Shown: in pieces, positions 6,121 through 13,437 of the stretch
Layout of the letters: every line of letters starts with the position of its first letter
Position numbering within the stretch: the stretch's first letter is position 1
From: an uncultured beta proteobacterium
GTDB lineage: Bacteria > Pseudomonadota > Gammaproteobacteria > Burkholderiales > Burkholderiaceae_C
NCBI GenBank assembly: GCA_903834645.1
Contig: CAILKA010000537.1
Location: 1-19,155 of the forward strand
DNA length: 19,155 nucleotides
Reading direction: 5' to 3'
Position numbers and translations under genes: made by a program
Notes under the pieces: generated by a model
Seen by the model: only the letters and a program-made list of their open reading frames with translations
Told to the model about the DNA's origin: nothing
Database searches by the model: none

Positions 6121-7673
6121 ACGCGGTGCTGCCCGCCCGTCGGCTGCATCCCTGGTCGTGGCTCTTCCACGCCGCAGGGGCGCTCAAGGAAATCGCCCTG
6201 CCGCTGCTGATCCTCGTGGTGCTCAGGCGCGAGCAGGAGCTGCTCGTTTCGGGCCTGGCAGGTGCAGCGGTCGTCATCGTGTGCGCCTACGGCTGGCTGC
6301 GCGCGCGCAGCTTTCGCTACGAGGTGCTGGCCGACGAGATCGTGATCCGTGAAGGCATCTTCACGCGCGAGTCGCGCCACGTGCCCTTCACGCGCATCCA
6401 GTCGGTGAGCGAGCGCCGCGGCCTCATGCACCGCTTCATCGACGTCACCGAGCTCGTGCTGGAGTCGGGCTCGGGCGGTCGGGCCGAGGCGGTGATGCGG
6501 GTGCTCTACCCGCGTGAGGCAGCACGCCTGGCCGAGCAGCTGCGCCTGCACCGCGCCGCGCAGGCTGCCCCGGCCGACCCGGGCGCCGCGGCGCATCCCG
6601 TGCCGCCCGGGGAAGCGGCGGCTGCGTCCGGGCAGGCCGCTGACGTGCTGCTCACGCTGCCCACCGCGGAGCTGCTCAAGCTCGGGCTGATCTCCAACCG
6701 CGGCTTCCTGGTGGTGGCGATGGTCGCAGGCGTCGTCTCGCAGAACGCCGAGATCCTGGAGCTCGTGCCCGGCGCCGACCGCCTGGCCGAGACCGTCGAG
6801 GCCGGGATGGGCGAGGCGGCGGCCGCCGGCGTGTTCCAGCTGGCGGCCTGGCTCCTGGCGCTGCTGGCGTTCGCCCTGGTCTTCGTGCGCGTCCTGTCCA
6901 TCGGCCATGCCGTCTTCACCCAGCACGGCTTCATGCTCACGCGCAGGGGCGACCGCCTGCGCGTGCAGCGCGGCCTCGCGACCCGCATCGACGTGAGCGG
7001 CCGGGTGGGCGCCATCCAGCGCCTGGTGCTCGAGCGCACGCTGCTGCACCGGCTCTTCGGCCGCTGCAGCCTGCGCGTGGACCTGCCCGCTGCGGTGGTG
7101 ACGTCCACCGAGCCCGTGCCGCGGCTGGACCACCTGGCGCCCATCGCCTCGCCCGCCCAGGCCCAGGCGCTCATCCAGGCCTGCCTGCCCGGGCTCGACC
7201 TGCAGGCGCTGCAGTGGCGGCCCCTGCATCCGGGCGCCGCGCGGCGTCGCTGGGCGCGCACGTTGCTGTGGCTGCTGCCGGTGCTCATCGCGTGCACGCT
7301 GCTGGCGTGGTGGCTCCCCACGCTGCCCGCCGATACCGGGCCGGCGATGCTCGCCCTGTCGGCCGTGCTCGTGGCAGCCAGCGGCTGGCACGCCCGGTGC
7401 TGGGCCACCTGGGCGGCCTATGCGGTGGATCACGGGGTCGTGGTGTGGCGCAGCGGCGTACTCACGCGCCGCTGGGTGCTGCTGCCGGAGGGTCGCGCAC
7501 AGGCCGTGATGCTACGGCGCTCGCCGACCGATCGCCGGGCCGGGACGGCCGGGCTGAGCGCCGACGCGATGGGCATGACCTTGTCGCGGGCCCTGGAGGT
7601 GCCGTGGCTGGCCGAGTCGGACGCGGTTGCACTCCACGCGCGGCTGTGGCGGGCGAGCACGCCTGCCCGCTGA
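6117..7673 (+). CDS. Large membrane PH-domain protein, YdbT-like
   Basis: A 518-aa multi-pass membrane protein with three bPH2 domains. The first PH domain, near residues 65-140, has EIVIREGIFTRESRHVPF and RIQSVSERRGLMHR. The second, near residues 270-335, has FMLTRRGDRLRVQRGL and RVGAIQRLVLERTLLHRLFG. The third, near residues 430-510, has VVWRSGVLTRRWVLLPEGRAQAV. Hydrophobic segments precede each: two near the N-terminus, a pair near 195-265 and a pair near 380-425. An Ala/Pro-rich linker lies between domains 1 and 2. This is the YdbT arrangement, coupled with the YdbS-like gene through a GTGA overlap. The molecular role is not known; a membrane-associated complex affecting envelope stress or peptide tolerance is suggested by homologues. 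It converges with the next gene, stops only 5 bp apart. Confidence 0.87.
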   Translation: MNAVLPARRLHPWSWLFHAAGALKEIALPLLILVVLRREQELLVSGLAGAAVVIVCAYGWLRARSFRYEVLADEIVIREGIFTRESRHVPFTRIQSVSERRGLMHRFIDVTELVLESGSGGRAEAVMRVLYPREAARLAEQLRLHRAAQAAPADPGAAAHPVPPGEAAAASGQAADVLLTLPTAELLKLGLISNRGFLVVAMVAGVVSQNAEILELVPGADRLAETVEAGMGEAAAAGVFQLAAWLLALLAFALVFVRVLSIGHAVFTQHGFMLTRRGDRLRVQRGLATRIDVSGRVGAIQRLVLERTLLHRLFGRCSLRVDLPAAVVTSTEPVPRLDHLAPIASPAQAQALIQACLPGLDLQALQWRPLHPGAARRRWARTLLWLLPVLIACTLLAWWLPTLPADTGPAMLALSAVLVAASGWHARCWATWAAYAVDHGVVVWRSGVLTRRWVLLPEGRAQAVMLRRSPTDRRAGTAGLSADAMGMTLSRALEVPWLAESDAVALHARLWRASTPAR

Positions 7674-7678
7674 TCGGC

Positions 7679-8374
7679 TCAGGGTCGTGGCACCGGCACC
7701 CAGCCGGCGTAGCGCTCGGCCACGGTCAGGTGGATGGTGTCGAGCATCCTCCTGAATTTCATGTCGATCCACGCCGAGTGGGGCAGGCGGGGCCCCGGCT
7801 CGCCTGCCACGAAGTGCCGCGTGATCGATGCCCGACCCATCAGGGGCACTGCCACCTGAAGCTCGCTGCGCAGCAAGGCGCCCGTGGCGGGCTCCACCAA
7901 TACCCGCGCCGTGACCGGCGTGGCCTGTGCCTCCAGCCGCGTGGCCAGGGCGCCGTCCAAGGGGATGCCATCCTTGCGGCTGACCTGGGCATCGGGCTTG
8001 TAGAGCTGGTCCTGGAACCGGGCCAGTTGGGTGCTCGGATCGAAGGCCTTCGCGCGCCGGCGTTCACCCGACAGCTCCTCGTTCGACTCGGTGCGGTACA
8101 CGGGTTTGCCGTCCTTCCAGTCGACGAGGGTCTTGGTCACGGTGAACGACATGGGCGGCTGGTCGTTCATCTGCACCGTGTAGGCCTGCGTGACCCTCGA
8201 GGGCGCGCGCTGCGCGATCGCGGCGTGCTGGTCCACCACGACCTGCCACAGGGCGTCGGCGCGGGCTGTGGGCAGCAGGCCCAGGCAGGCCGCCAGCAGC
8301 GCCCACGCGCGCACGGGTGAGGCCTGGCGGCGCTGACCCAGTCGGGCGGGCAAGTATCGGAGCAGGTGTCGCAT
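7679..8374 (-). CDS. Exported protein of unknown function
   Basis: About 231 aa; I do not recognise a named family. The N-terminus has several basic residues and then a hydrophobic core, AWALLAACLGLL, ending in TARADA, a plausible signal peptidase I site near residue 40, so the mature protein is likely periplasmic. The rest is beta-rich in appearance, with SFTVTKTLVDWKDGKPVYR, repeated short hydrophobic/charged alternation, and ITRHFVAGEPGPRLPHSAWIDMKF. This is somewhat reminiscent of periplasmic lipid- or lipoprotein-binding folds, but no diagnostic motif is visible. The start is uncertain: ATG 8374 gives a long basic n-region, an in-frame ATG lies at 8422, and a GTG inside would give a shorter signal; no ribosome binding site settles it. 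It lies 119 bp downstream of the LysR gene. Confidence 0.68.
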   Translation of the reverse strand: MRHLLRYLPARLGQRRQASPVRAWALLAACLGLLPTARADALWQVVVDQHAAIAQRAPSRVTQAYTVQMNDQPPMSFTVTKTLVDWKDGKPVYRTESNEELSGERRRAKAFDPSTQLARFQDQLYKPDAQVSRKDGIPLDGALATRLEAQATPVTARVLVEPATGALLRSELQVAVPLMGRASITRHFVAGEPGPRLPHSAWIDMKFRRMLDTIHLTVAERYAGWVPVPRP

Positions 8375-8493
8375 CGTGGCCGGCGAGTCAGGCGAATGCA
8401 ACGAGTCTGCACTGGTCAGCATGCCGTCGTACCGATCGGCTGCAAGGTCGCACCGGCCGCGACCGGCGGGTGCGGCAGGCAGTACCGTGCGGA

Positions 8494-9441
8494 TCAGGCC
8501 GGCCCGCCCAGCCGCTGGCGCAGCGCCTGCTCGAGCCGCGTCCACACGAAGCGCATCGCCGCCGAGCGTCGCAGTTCGGGGTGCGCACACAGCCACACCT
8601 CCATCGTTTGGCCGAACCGGTCGGCCAGGATGCGACGCAGCCCTGGCCGCCCGGCGGCCACGTCCCCGAGATAGACACCCACCCCAAGGCCCGTCTCGAC
8701 GGCTGCCTGGCGCGCCAGCATGGCATCGGTGCGCAGCCGAAAGCGGATCGGCGCGGCCGGCGCCGGCCCCTTGATCAGCGGGGCCAGCGGCGAGGTCTCG
8801 CGGTCGAAGCCGGCGACGAAGGCCTCCTCAGGGATCGCAAAGGAGTCGGGCTCGCCGTGCCGCGCCAGGAAGGACTCGTGTGCATACAGGCCGAGCTCGG
8901 TGGCGCCCACCCGCACGGCGATCAGGTCCTCCTGCTCGGGGCGGAAGAAGCGCACGGCGATGTCGGCGTCCCGGCGCAGCAGGTTGTCTGGACGGTTGGA
9001 CACCGACAGCTCGATCTCCAGGCCGGGCTGCTCGGCCAGCCACTGCGCCGCCAGCGGCGCCACCACGTGCGCCGCGTACACCTCCGAAACTGCGATGCGC
9101 ACCGTCCCCGTGGGGCCGGCGCCCGACTGCGCCAGCAGGCGGCCCGCTTCCTGAGCCGAGGCCTTCATCGGCGCGGTCACGCCATACAGCGCGTGCGCGC
9201 GCTCGGTGGGCTCGAGCCGGCCGGGCCGCCGCACGAAGAGCGTCTCGCCCAGCGCCTTCTCCAGCGCCCGCACGTGCCGGCCCAGGTTCGGCTGCGTGGC
9301 GCCGAGCTGCCGCGCGGCCTGCGTCAGCGTGCCGCATTCGTAGACGGCGATGAAGGAGCGCAGCAGGTTCCAGTCGTCCAGCGCCGCACCAGCGGGAGGC
9401 GCGAGTTCGGGCGGATGGAGGGGGGCCGGCTGCCTGGGCAT
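8494..9441 (-). CDS. LysR-family transcriptional regulator
   Basis: 315 aa, the usual LysR-type length with a slightly long N-terminal tail of about 20 Pro-rich residues. The winged helix-turn-helix lies at about residues 22-80, with LLRSFIAVYECGTLTQAARQ, TQPNLGRHVRALEKALGE and LFVRRPGRLEPTERA. The effector-binding domain follows (about 105-310), beginning GTVRIAVSE and containing AHVVAPLAAQWLAEQPGLEIEL. It acts in the cytoplasm as a homotetrameric DNA-binding regulator responding to an unknown small molecule. LysR genes often control a neighbour; here the Acg-like oxidoreductase gene lies 62 bp upstream on the same strand, so the two may be co-transcribed rather than divergent. The ATG at 9441 lacks a strong Shine-Dalgarno sequence. 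Confidence 0.92.
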   Translation of the reverse strand: MPRQPAPLHPPELAPPAGAALDDWNLLRSFIAVYECGTLTQAARQLGATQPNLGRHVRALEKALGETLFVRRPGRLEPTERAHALYGVTAPMKASAQEAGRLLAQSGAGPTGTVRIAVSEVYAAHVVAPLAAQWLAEQPGLEIELSVSNRPDNLLRRDADIAVRFFRPEQEDLIAVRVGATELGLYAHESFLARHGEPDSFAIPEEAFVAGFDRETSPLAPLIKGPAPAAPIRFRLRTDAMLARQAAVETGLGVGVYLGDVAAGRPGLRRILADRFGQTMEVWLCAHPELRRSAAMRFVWTRLEQALRQRLGGPA

Positions 9442-9503
9442 CGCCGCAGTGTGCGCACCTCGGGCAGCCCTGTCCACGTGAGGGTCGGGCGCGCCGGCCG
9501 GCA

Positions 9504-10724
9504 TCAGGTGCGCAGCATCGTCTCCAGGTCCCGGCGCGGGCTCGGGCCGCCCGGCTCGATGGCAAAGCCCACGCGCGCGAGCATCTGCAGGGTCTCGCGG
9601 CCAGTGTCGACGCCCAGCGCCCGGTGCACGGCCTCGCGCGGGCCACGCACTTCCGCAAACTCCTGAAGTGCCTGCGACAACGGATGCATCTCCACGCCCG
9701 CGGCCGTGGCCTGCAGGTGCGCGCGCACGTAGGCCCGGCCCGCGCCGACCTGGGCCACGCGCGCGTTGCCGGTGGAGGCCATCCACAGGTAGCCGCTGCC
9801 CGTCTCGAAGGGTATCCAGCGATCCATCACGCGCTGCAGCGCCTGGCTGCCGCGCGCGGGCACCTCCATCGGGTCGAAGAGCCCCAGGGTGTGCACCGTG
9901 CGCACCATCGGGCTGTTCAGGCTGATGCCGTCGCGGTGGGTGGCGATGGCGTCGGGCCCGATGCGCATGAGCCGGGCCGACTCGAGCCAGGTGCGCGCCG
10001 TGATGGCCTCGATCTCGTAGGCCTCGCGCGTGATGCGCCGGATCGGTGCCATCGCCGCCTCGCCCGAGACGACTGCGCTGCGCAGGCCGAAGGCGCTGGC
10101 CGTCTCCGACCAGGTGCGCACGAGAGCCTCGGGCAACGGTCGCCCGGCCGCGTAGGCCGATTTCAGCGTGTGCCGCCGCGCGATCTGCGCGAAGAGCGCA
10201 TCCGGTTTGGCGCTTGCCGTCTCGCCCAGTGTGAGCGTGGCCACGCGGTGGCCCTTGGGCAGCTCCGCCTCGGCCGGCGCTCCCTGGGGAAAGAGCTCCA
10301 CCGTGGCAGCCAGGCCGCGCTGCGCGGCGGCGATCACGGCCAGCTCGAGGAAGGCCCCGCAGCCGATGAGGATCTGGCGCCCGAACGGATCGGTCTCGGG
10401 CAGCAGCCGCTCGCCGTCGCAGATGAGGTGGATGCGCCCGGCCTCGCGCAGGTCGGCGATCCAGGGCTGGCGGTTGTGGGGGTTGGGAGCCAGCAGGGCG
10501 TGGGCCAGCATGAAGCGCCGGGTGTCGGTCTCGCCCTGTGCGCGGCTCCAGGCCTGCACGGCCACGTCGGGCAGCTTGCCGCTGCAGCCGGCCAGCAGGC
10601 CGCCTCCAGCCAGCACGGCGCCCCCGCCGACGAGCCGGATGAAGGCACGGCGACCCGGTGCGGCTTCGGGCGAATCGACACTGCCCGATGGGCTGGCCAG
10701 GAAAGGGATGTTGGCAGGGGGCAT
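9504..10724 (-). CDS. Acg-family nitroreductase-like protein with Tat lipoprotein signal
   Basis: A 406-aa protein related to the Acg subgroup of nitroreductase-fold FMN proteins. The N-terminus has Arg25-Arg26 in RRAFIRLV, a Gly/Ala/Leu hydrophobic core and lipobox LLAGC at Cys47: a twin-arginine signal combined with a lipoprotein site. A folded flavoprotein exported by Tat and anchored to a membrane is therefore likely. The body has NPHNRQPW at about residues 80-87, matching the flavin-contacting motif of the family, and FGRQILIGCGAFLELAV. Mycobacterial Acg is a dormancy-regulon protein proposed to bind FMN without ordinary nitroreductase activity; the role here is unknown. The ATG at 10724 is supported by GGAG with a 6-nt spacer. 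Upstream in-frame codons extend into the intergenic hairpin region and are rejected. LysR follows after 62 bp. Confidence 0.85.
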   Translation of the reverse strand: MPPANIPFLASPSGSVDSPEAAPGRRAFIRLVGGGAVLAGGGLLAGCSGKLPDVAVQAWSRAQGETDTRRFMLAHALLAPNPHNRQPWIADLREAGRIHLICDGERLLPETDPFGRQILIGCGAFLELAVIAAAQRGLAATVELFPQGAPAEAELPKGHRVATLTLGETASAKPDALFAQIARRHTLKSAYAAGRPLPEALVRTWSETASAFGLRSAVVSGEAAMAPIRRITREAYEIEAITARTWLESARLMRIGPDAIATHRDGISLNSPMVRTVHTLGLFDPMEVPARGSQALQRVMDRWIPFETGSGYLWMASTGNARVAQVGAGRAYVRAHLQATAAGVEMHPLSQALQEFAEVRGPREAVHRALGVDTGRETLQMLARVGFAIEPGGPSPRRDLETMLRT

Positions 10725-10757
10725 GGCAGTCTCCGCGGAAGCCGGCTCGGTGGGTGA

Positions 10758-10794
10758 GCCCGCCGGCATGGTTGCCAGCCATGCTCGGGCGGGC
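10758..10794. repeat. Imperfect inverted repeat between NMO and Acg-like genes
   Basis: The arms are GCCCGCC (10758-10764) and GGCGGGC (10788-10794), with an inner stem GCATGG (10766-10771) and CCATGC (10779-10784) and a 7-nt loop, separated by a small asymmetric internal loop. It lies in the 158-bp gap downstream of nitronate monooxygenase and 34 bp upstream of the Acg-like start. It could end or process the upstream transcript, or be an operator. A second weaker GC hairpin lies near 10834-10853. No T-run follows either. Confidence 0.5.
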
Positions 10795-10860
10795 AAGCCT
10801 GCGTCACGCATGGCAGGCATACACATCTGCATGGCTGCGGGGGCTTCCCCAGCCGCCATC

Positions 10861-10892
10861 AGCCCATCAGCCCATCAGCCCATCAGCCCATC
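10861..10892. repeat. 8-bp tandem repeat over the NMO stop codon
   Basis: Four perfect copies of AGCCCATC (GATGGGCT on the coding strand), with a degenerate copy just beyond at 10855-10860. The nitronate monooxygenase stop (10883-10885) lies inside. On the minus strand TGA occurs at 10883, 10875 and 10867, which are three different frames because the unit is 8 bp. Copy-number change here would alter the last residues of the enzyme. Confidence 0.85.
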
Positions 10893-11926
10893 AGCTCGCG
10901 CGTGAGCTGCGCCGCCGGCACCTCGCGGCAGCCGCTTGCATCCTGCCCCGCCCACAGCGGCGAGAAGTCGCCGCTGCCCCGGGCCTCGGCCTGCGCGCGC
11001 AGCGGGGCCACGGCGGCCGTGGCCAGCGGGAAGGCAGGGGCGGCCGCGCTCATCGGCCCGAGCTCGCGCATGAGCCGGTTGACGATGCCCCGCGCCGGCC
11101 GGCCGCTGTAGAGGTTGGTGAGCGCCGTCACGCGTGCTGCCTGGCTGCGCAGCGCCGCGCGGTGCACCGCGCTCGTGGTGGCCTCCGGGCACAGCAGGAA
11201 GGCCGTGCCCACCTGCACGCCCGCCGCACCCAGCGCCCGCGCCGCGGCCACCGCCTCGCGGCAGGCGATGCCGCCGGCGGCGATCACCGGCACCTTCACC
11301 GCACGCACCACCTGCGGCACGAGTGCCAGCGTGCCCAGTTGCGTGGCCAGGTCGGCCGACAGGAACATGCCGCGGTGGCCGCCTGCTTCGAGCCCTTGCG
11401 CGATCACGGCGTCCACGCCGTGCGCCTCGAGCCAGCGCGCCTCCTCGACGGTCGTGGCCGAGGACAGCACCTTCGCGCCCCAGCCCCGCACGCGGGCCAG
11501 CAACCCGGGCTCGGGCAGCCCGAAGTGAAAGCTCACCACTGGCGGCCGGAAGGCCTCGAGCACGTCGGCGGCGGCAGTGCCGAAGGGCACGCGCGCCGGC
11601 CCGGCGGGGGCGGCCCGCGGGTCCAGCCCGAACTCGGCGTAGTAGGGCGCCAGCGCCTGGCGCCAGCGCGCCTCGCGCGCCGCATCGGCTTCAGGTGGCG
11701 CATGGCAGAAGAAGTTGACGTTGTACGGCCTCGTGGTCTGGCGCGTGATCGCCGCGAGCTCCTCGCGCAGCGCCTCGGGCGTGAGCATCGCCGCGGGCAG
11801 CGACCCCAGGCCCCCGGCCTGGGAGACGGCCACCGCCAGCGCACTGCCCTGCGAGCCCGCCATCGGGGCCTGGATGAGGGGCAGCTCGATGCCCAGCAGT
11901 TGCTGCAGGGTCTGCGCAGACCTCAC
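10883..11926 (-). CDS. Nitronate monooxygenase-family FMN enzyme
   Basis: A 347-aa TIM-barrel flavoprotein. Family features seen in order: PLIQAPMAGSQ near residue 16, SLPAAMLTPEAL, NVNFFCH near 70, VVSFHFGLP near 128, AKVLSSATTVEEARW, AQGLEAGGHRGMF with the conserved GGHRG phosphate/flavin motif, PVIAAGGI near 215 and GVQVGTAFLLCPEA. Members oxidise alkyl nitronates, including propionate-3-nitronate, with O2 in the cytoplasm, although some in this family have other substrates. The start is GTG 11926, which overlaps the cupin stop by 4 bp (GTGA), so translation is probably coupled to the cupin gene and little independent ribosome binding is expected. The C-terminus runs into an 8-bp tandem repeat that contains the stop. 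Confidence 0.9.
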   Translation of the reverse strand: MRSAQTLQQLLGIELPLIQAPMAGSQGSALAVAVSQAGGLGSLPAAMLTPEALREELAAITRQTTRPYNVNFFCHAPPEADAAREARWRQALAPYYAEFGLDPRAAPAGPARVPFGTAAADVLEAFRPPVVSFHFGLPEPGLLARVRGWGAKVLSSATTVEEARWLEAHGVDAVIAQGLEAGGHRGMFLSADLATQLGTLALVPQVVRAVKVPVIAAGGIACREAVAAARALGAAGVQVGTAFLLCPEATTSAVHRAALRSQAARVTALTNLYSGRPARGIVNRLMRELGPMSAAAPAFPLATAAVAPLRAQAEARGSGDFSPLWAGQDASGCREVPAAQLTRELMG

Positions 11927-12384
11927 GGCTGGCCGTTCCGCGCGTCGAGGTTGTCATCGAGGGCGCTCGTGGCGGGCGCGCTCGCTGTGCCGGGCGTCGA
12001 GGCCTCCCAAGGCCCTTGCACCGCGAAGGCCTCGTCTTGGCCGGGCCAGGGCGGCATCGTGACGCCTACCGCGCGAAAAGGGCCCGGGCCGAGCGAGCGG
12101 AACTGGAACCGGGTGCCCAGCGGCAGGCTCAGTGAGCAGCCCGGGGTCAGGGTCGTCACCTCCTCGTGCCCGTCCTGGCTGCGCCACATTTCGGCCGTTC
12201 CGGCGATGACGTACCAGAGCTCCTCCACGCTGCGGTGCGCGACGGCTGCGGAGGTCGTTCCTGGGGCGAGCTCGAAGTGGGCCATGCTGCCGCGCGGCAG
12301 GCTCGCCAGCACCCGCACGTCCGACCCGTCGGGGGCCGTGACGGTGGGCTCCGCGGGGAGCCAGACGGTCGAAAAGCGTGTCAC
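11923..12384 (-). CDS. Small cupin-domain protein
   Basis: A 153-aa single-domain cupin. Motif 1 is seen as AHRSVEELWYVIAGTAEMW (about residues 49-67), with His49 and Glu53/Glu54 as likely metal ligands, and motif 2 as PGCSLSLPLGTRFQFRS (about 81-97), in which the usual His is missing, Phe/Gln occupying its place. The protein may therefore bind a metal weakly or act as a ligand-binding rather than catalytic cupin. The C-terminal 40 residues are Ala/Ser/Thr-rich and look disordered. GTG 12384 is used as start and no clear ribosome binding site is seen, so the exact N-terminus is uncertain. The 4-bp GTGA overlap with nitronate monooxygenase suggests the two are made together; a shared pathway is an inference. 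Confidence 0.82.
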   Translation of the reverse strand: MTRFSTVWLPAEPTVTAPDGSDVRVLASLPRGSMAHFELAPGTTSAAVAHRSVEELWYVIAGTAEMWRSQDGHEEVTTLTPGCSLSLPLGTRFQFRSLGPGPFRAVGVTMPPWPGQDEAFAVQGPWEASTPGTASAPATSALDDNLDARNGQP

Positions 12385-12417
12385 GGGCCCGAGGTCGGCA
12401 AACGACAGGCCAGCGGC

Positions 12418-12612
12418 TCAGCTGCCCTGCGCGTCCTTGGCCGGCTCGGCCGCGGCAGCGGCAGGCGCCGCAGCCTCCGTTTCGGTGGCCTCGGGCTCAC
12501 CCGGCGCGGGCTGCTCGGCCGCTCCCGCCTTGCGCTTGGCCTTCTCCTCTTTCTTCTTCTTCTTGGCGAGCTCGCGCTGGCGCTTCTCGAACTGGTAGTT
12601 GGGCTTGGCCAT
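12418..12612 (-). CDS. Small Lys-rich conserved hypothetical protein
   Basis: A 64-aa protein with a strongly charged N-terminal half (MAKPNYQFEKRQRELAKKKK, then more Lys/Glu) and a Pro/Ala/Glu-rich, probably disordered C-terminal half. I recognise the N-terminal segment as typical of short hypothetical proteins widespread in Burkholderiales; no function is established to my knowledge. A basic helix at the N-terminus could bind nucleic acid or ribosomes, which is only a guess. The ATG at 12612 has AGGGG with a 6-nt spacer, a good ribosome binding site, which supports it as a real gene. It lies 33 bp upstream of the cupin gene and 102 bp downstream of the SDR gene, so it may have its own promoter in 12613-12714. 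Confidence 0.83.
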   Translation of the reverse strand: MAKPNYQFEKRQRELAKKKKKEEKAKRKAGAAEQPAPGEPEATETEAAAPAAAAAEPAKDAQGS

Positions 12613-12714
12613 CGAGCACCCCTGTCGTGGTTGAAGCCCGACGATAACCGAGACGGCGACCCGCGCCCTGCGCGTGATGTGCGCCGAGGCCCGGAATGCG
12701 CCGAAAACGACCTT

Positions 12715-13437
12715 TCAGAAGACCACGGGCTGGACGGTCGGGTGCACCACGACCTCATCGACCCGCACGTGCGCCGGGGCGGCCAGCGCGTAGAGCACGG
12801 CCTGCGCGACGTCGTGCGCGCGCAGATGGCCCGCCCGCTCAGGCGTGCCCGGCGTGCTCGCGTTGAAGTGCGTGTCGGTCATCCCGGGCCGGATCTCGGT
12901 GACGCGCAAGCCGAAGTGCTGGCCCTCGTGGGCGGCTGTCTGCGTGAGCGCGCGCTGCGCGTGCTTGCTGGCTGCATAGATCGAGCCGTGGGCAAAGGTC
13001 CGCGTGCTCACGTCGCTCGTGACGTTGACGAGGTGGCTCGAGAGCCCCCGCGCGTGGCGCTCCCGGAAGGCTGGCAGGAAGTGCCGCGTGGCCAGCAGCG
13101 TGCCCAGCACGTTCGTGTCGAAGACGCGGCGATAGTCCTCCACCGTAGCGGTTTCCAGCGGGCCGAAGACCCCCACCCCGGCGTTGTTGACGAGCGAGTC
13201 CGCGCCCGCCTCGATGGCGCGCCGCGCGAAGGCCTGCACGCTGCCCTCGTCGGTGACGTCCAGCAAGGCGAAGCCGATGCCGGGCAGGCCGTGCTCGGGC
13301 ATCTGGCGGGCGCCGGCCACCACCTGCGCACCCGCGGCGTGCAGCACCTGGGCGATCGCCAGGCCGATGCCGCGGCTGGCGCCCGTCACCGCGATGACGC
13401 GACCGGCCAGGGGGCGGTCGGCCGGCACGCCGCTCAT
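12715..13437 (-). CDS. Short-chain dehydrogenase/reductase (classical SDR)
   Basis: 240 aa, the classical SDR length. The cofactor motif TGASRGIG lies at residues 18-25, the structural motif NNAGVGVFG at about 90-98, and the catalytic YAASK motif has Tyr154 and Lys158. An upstream Ser in the VTSDVS segment could supply the third catalytic residue. It is a cytoplasmic NAD(P)-dependent oxidoreductase whose substrate cannot be predicted. The ATG at 13437 overlaps the stop of the small membrane protein upstream by 4 bp (ATGA), so the two are translationally coupled. The C-terminus ends in VRVDEVVVHPTVQPVVF, a family-typical final strand. It is the last gene of this pair; a 102-bp gap follows. Confidence 0.9.
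   Translation of the reverse strand: MSGVPADRPLAGRVIAVTGASRGIGLAIAQVLHAAGAQVVAGARQMPEHGLPGIGFALLDVTDEGSVQAFARRAIEAGADSLVNNAGVGVFGPLETATVEDYRRVFDTNVLGTLLATRHFLPAFRERHARGLSSHLVNVTSDVSTRTFAHGSIYAASKHAQRALTQTAAHEGQHFGLRVTEIRPGMTDTHFNASTPGTPERAGHLRAHDVAQAVLYALAAPAHVRVDEVVVHPTVQPVVF

Noticed and set aside
10658..12598. Long plus-strand open frame of 646 codons
   Set aside because: It is antisense to the Acg-like, nitronate monooxygenase and cupin genes, whose conserved motifs are clear on the minus strand. Its product is low-complexity Arg/Gly/His-rich.
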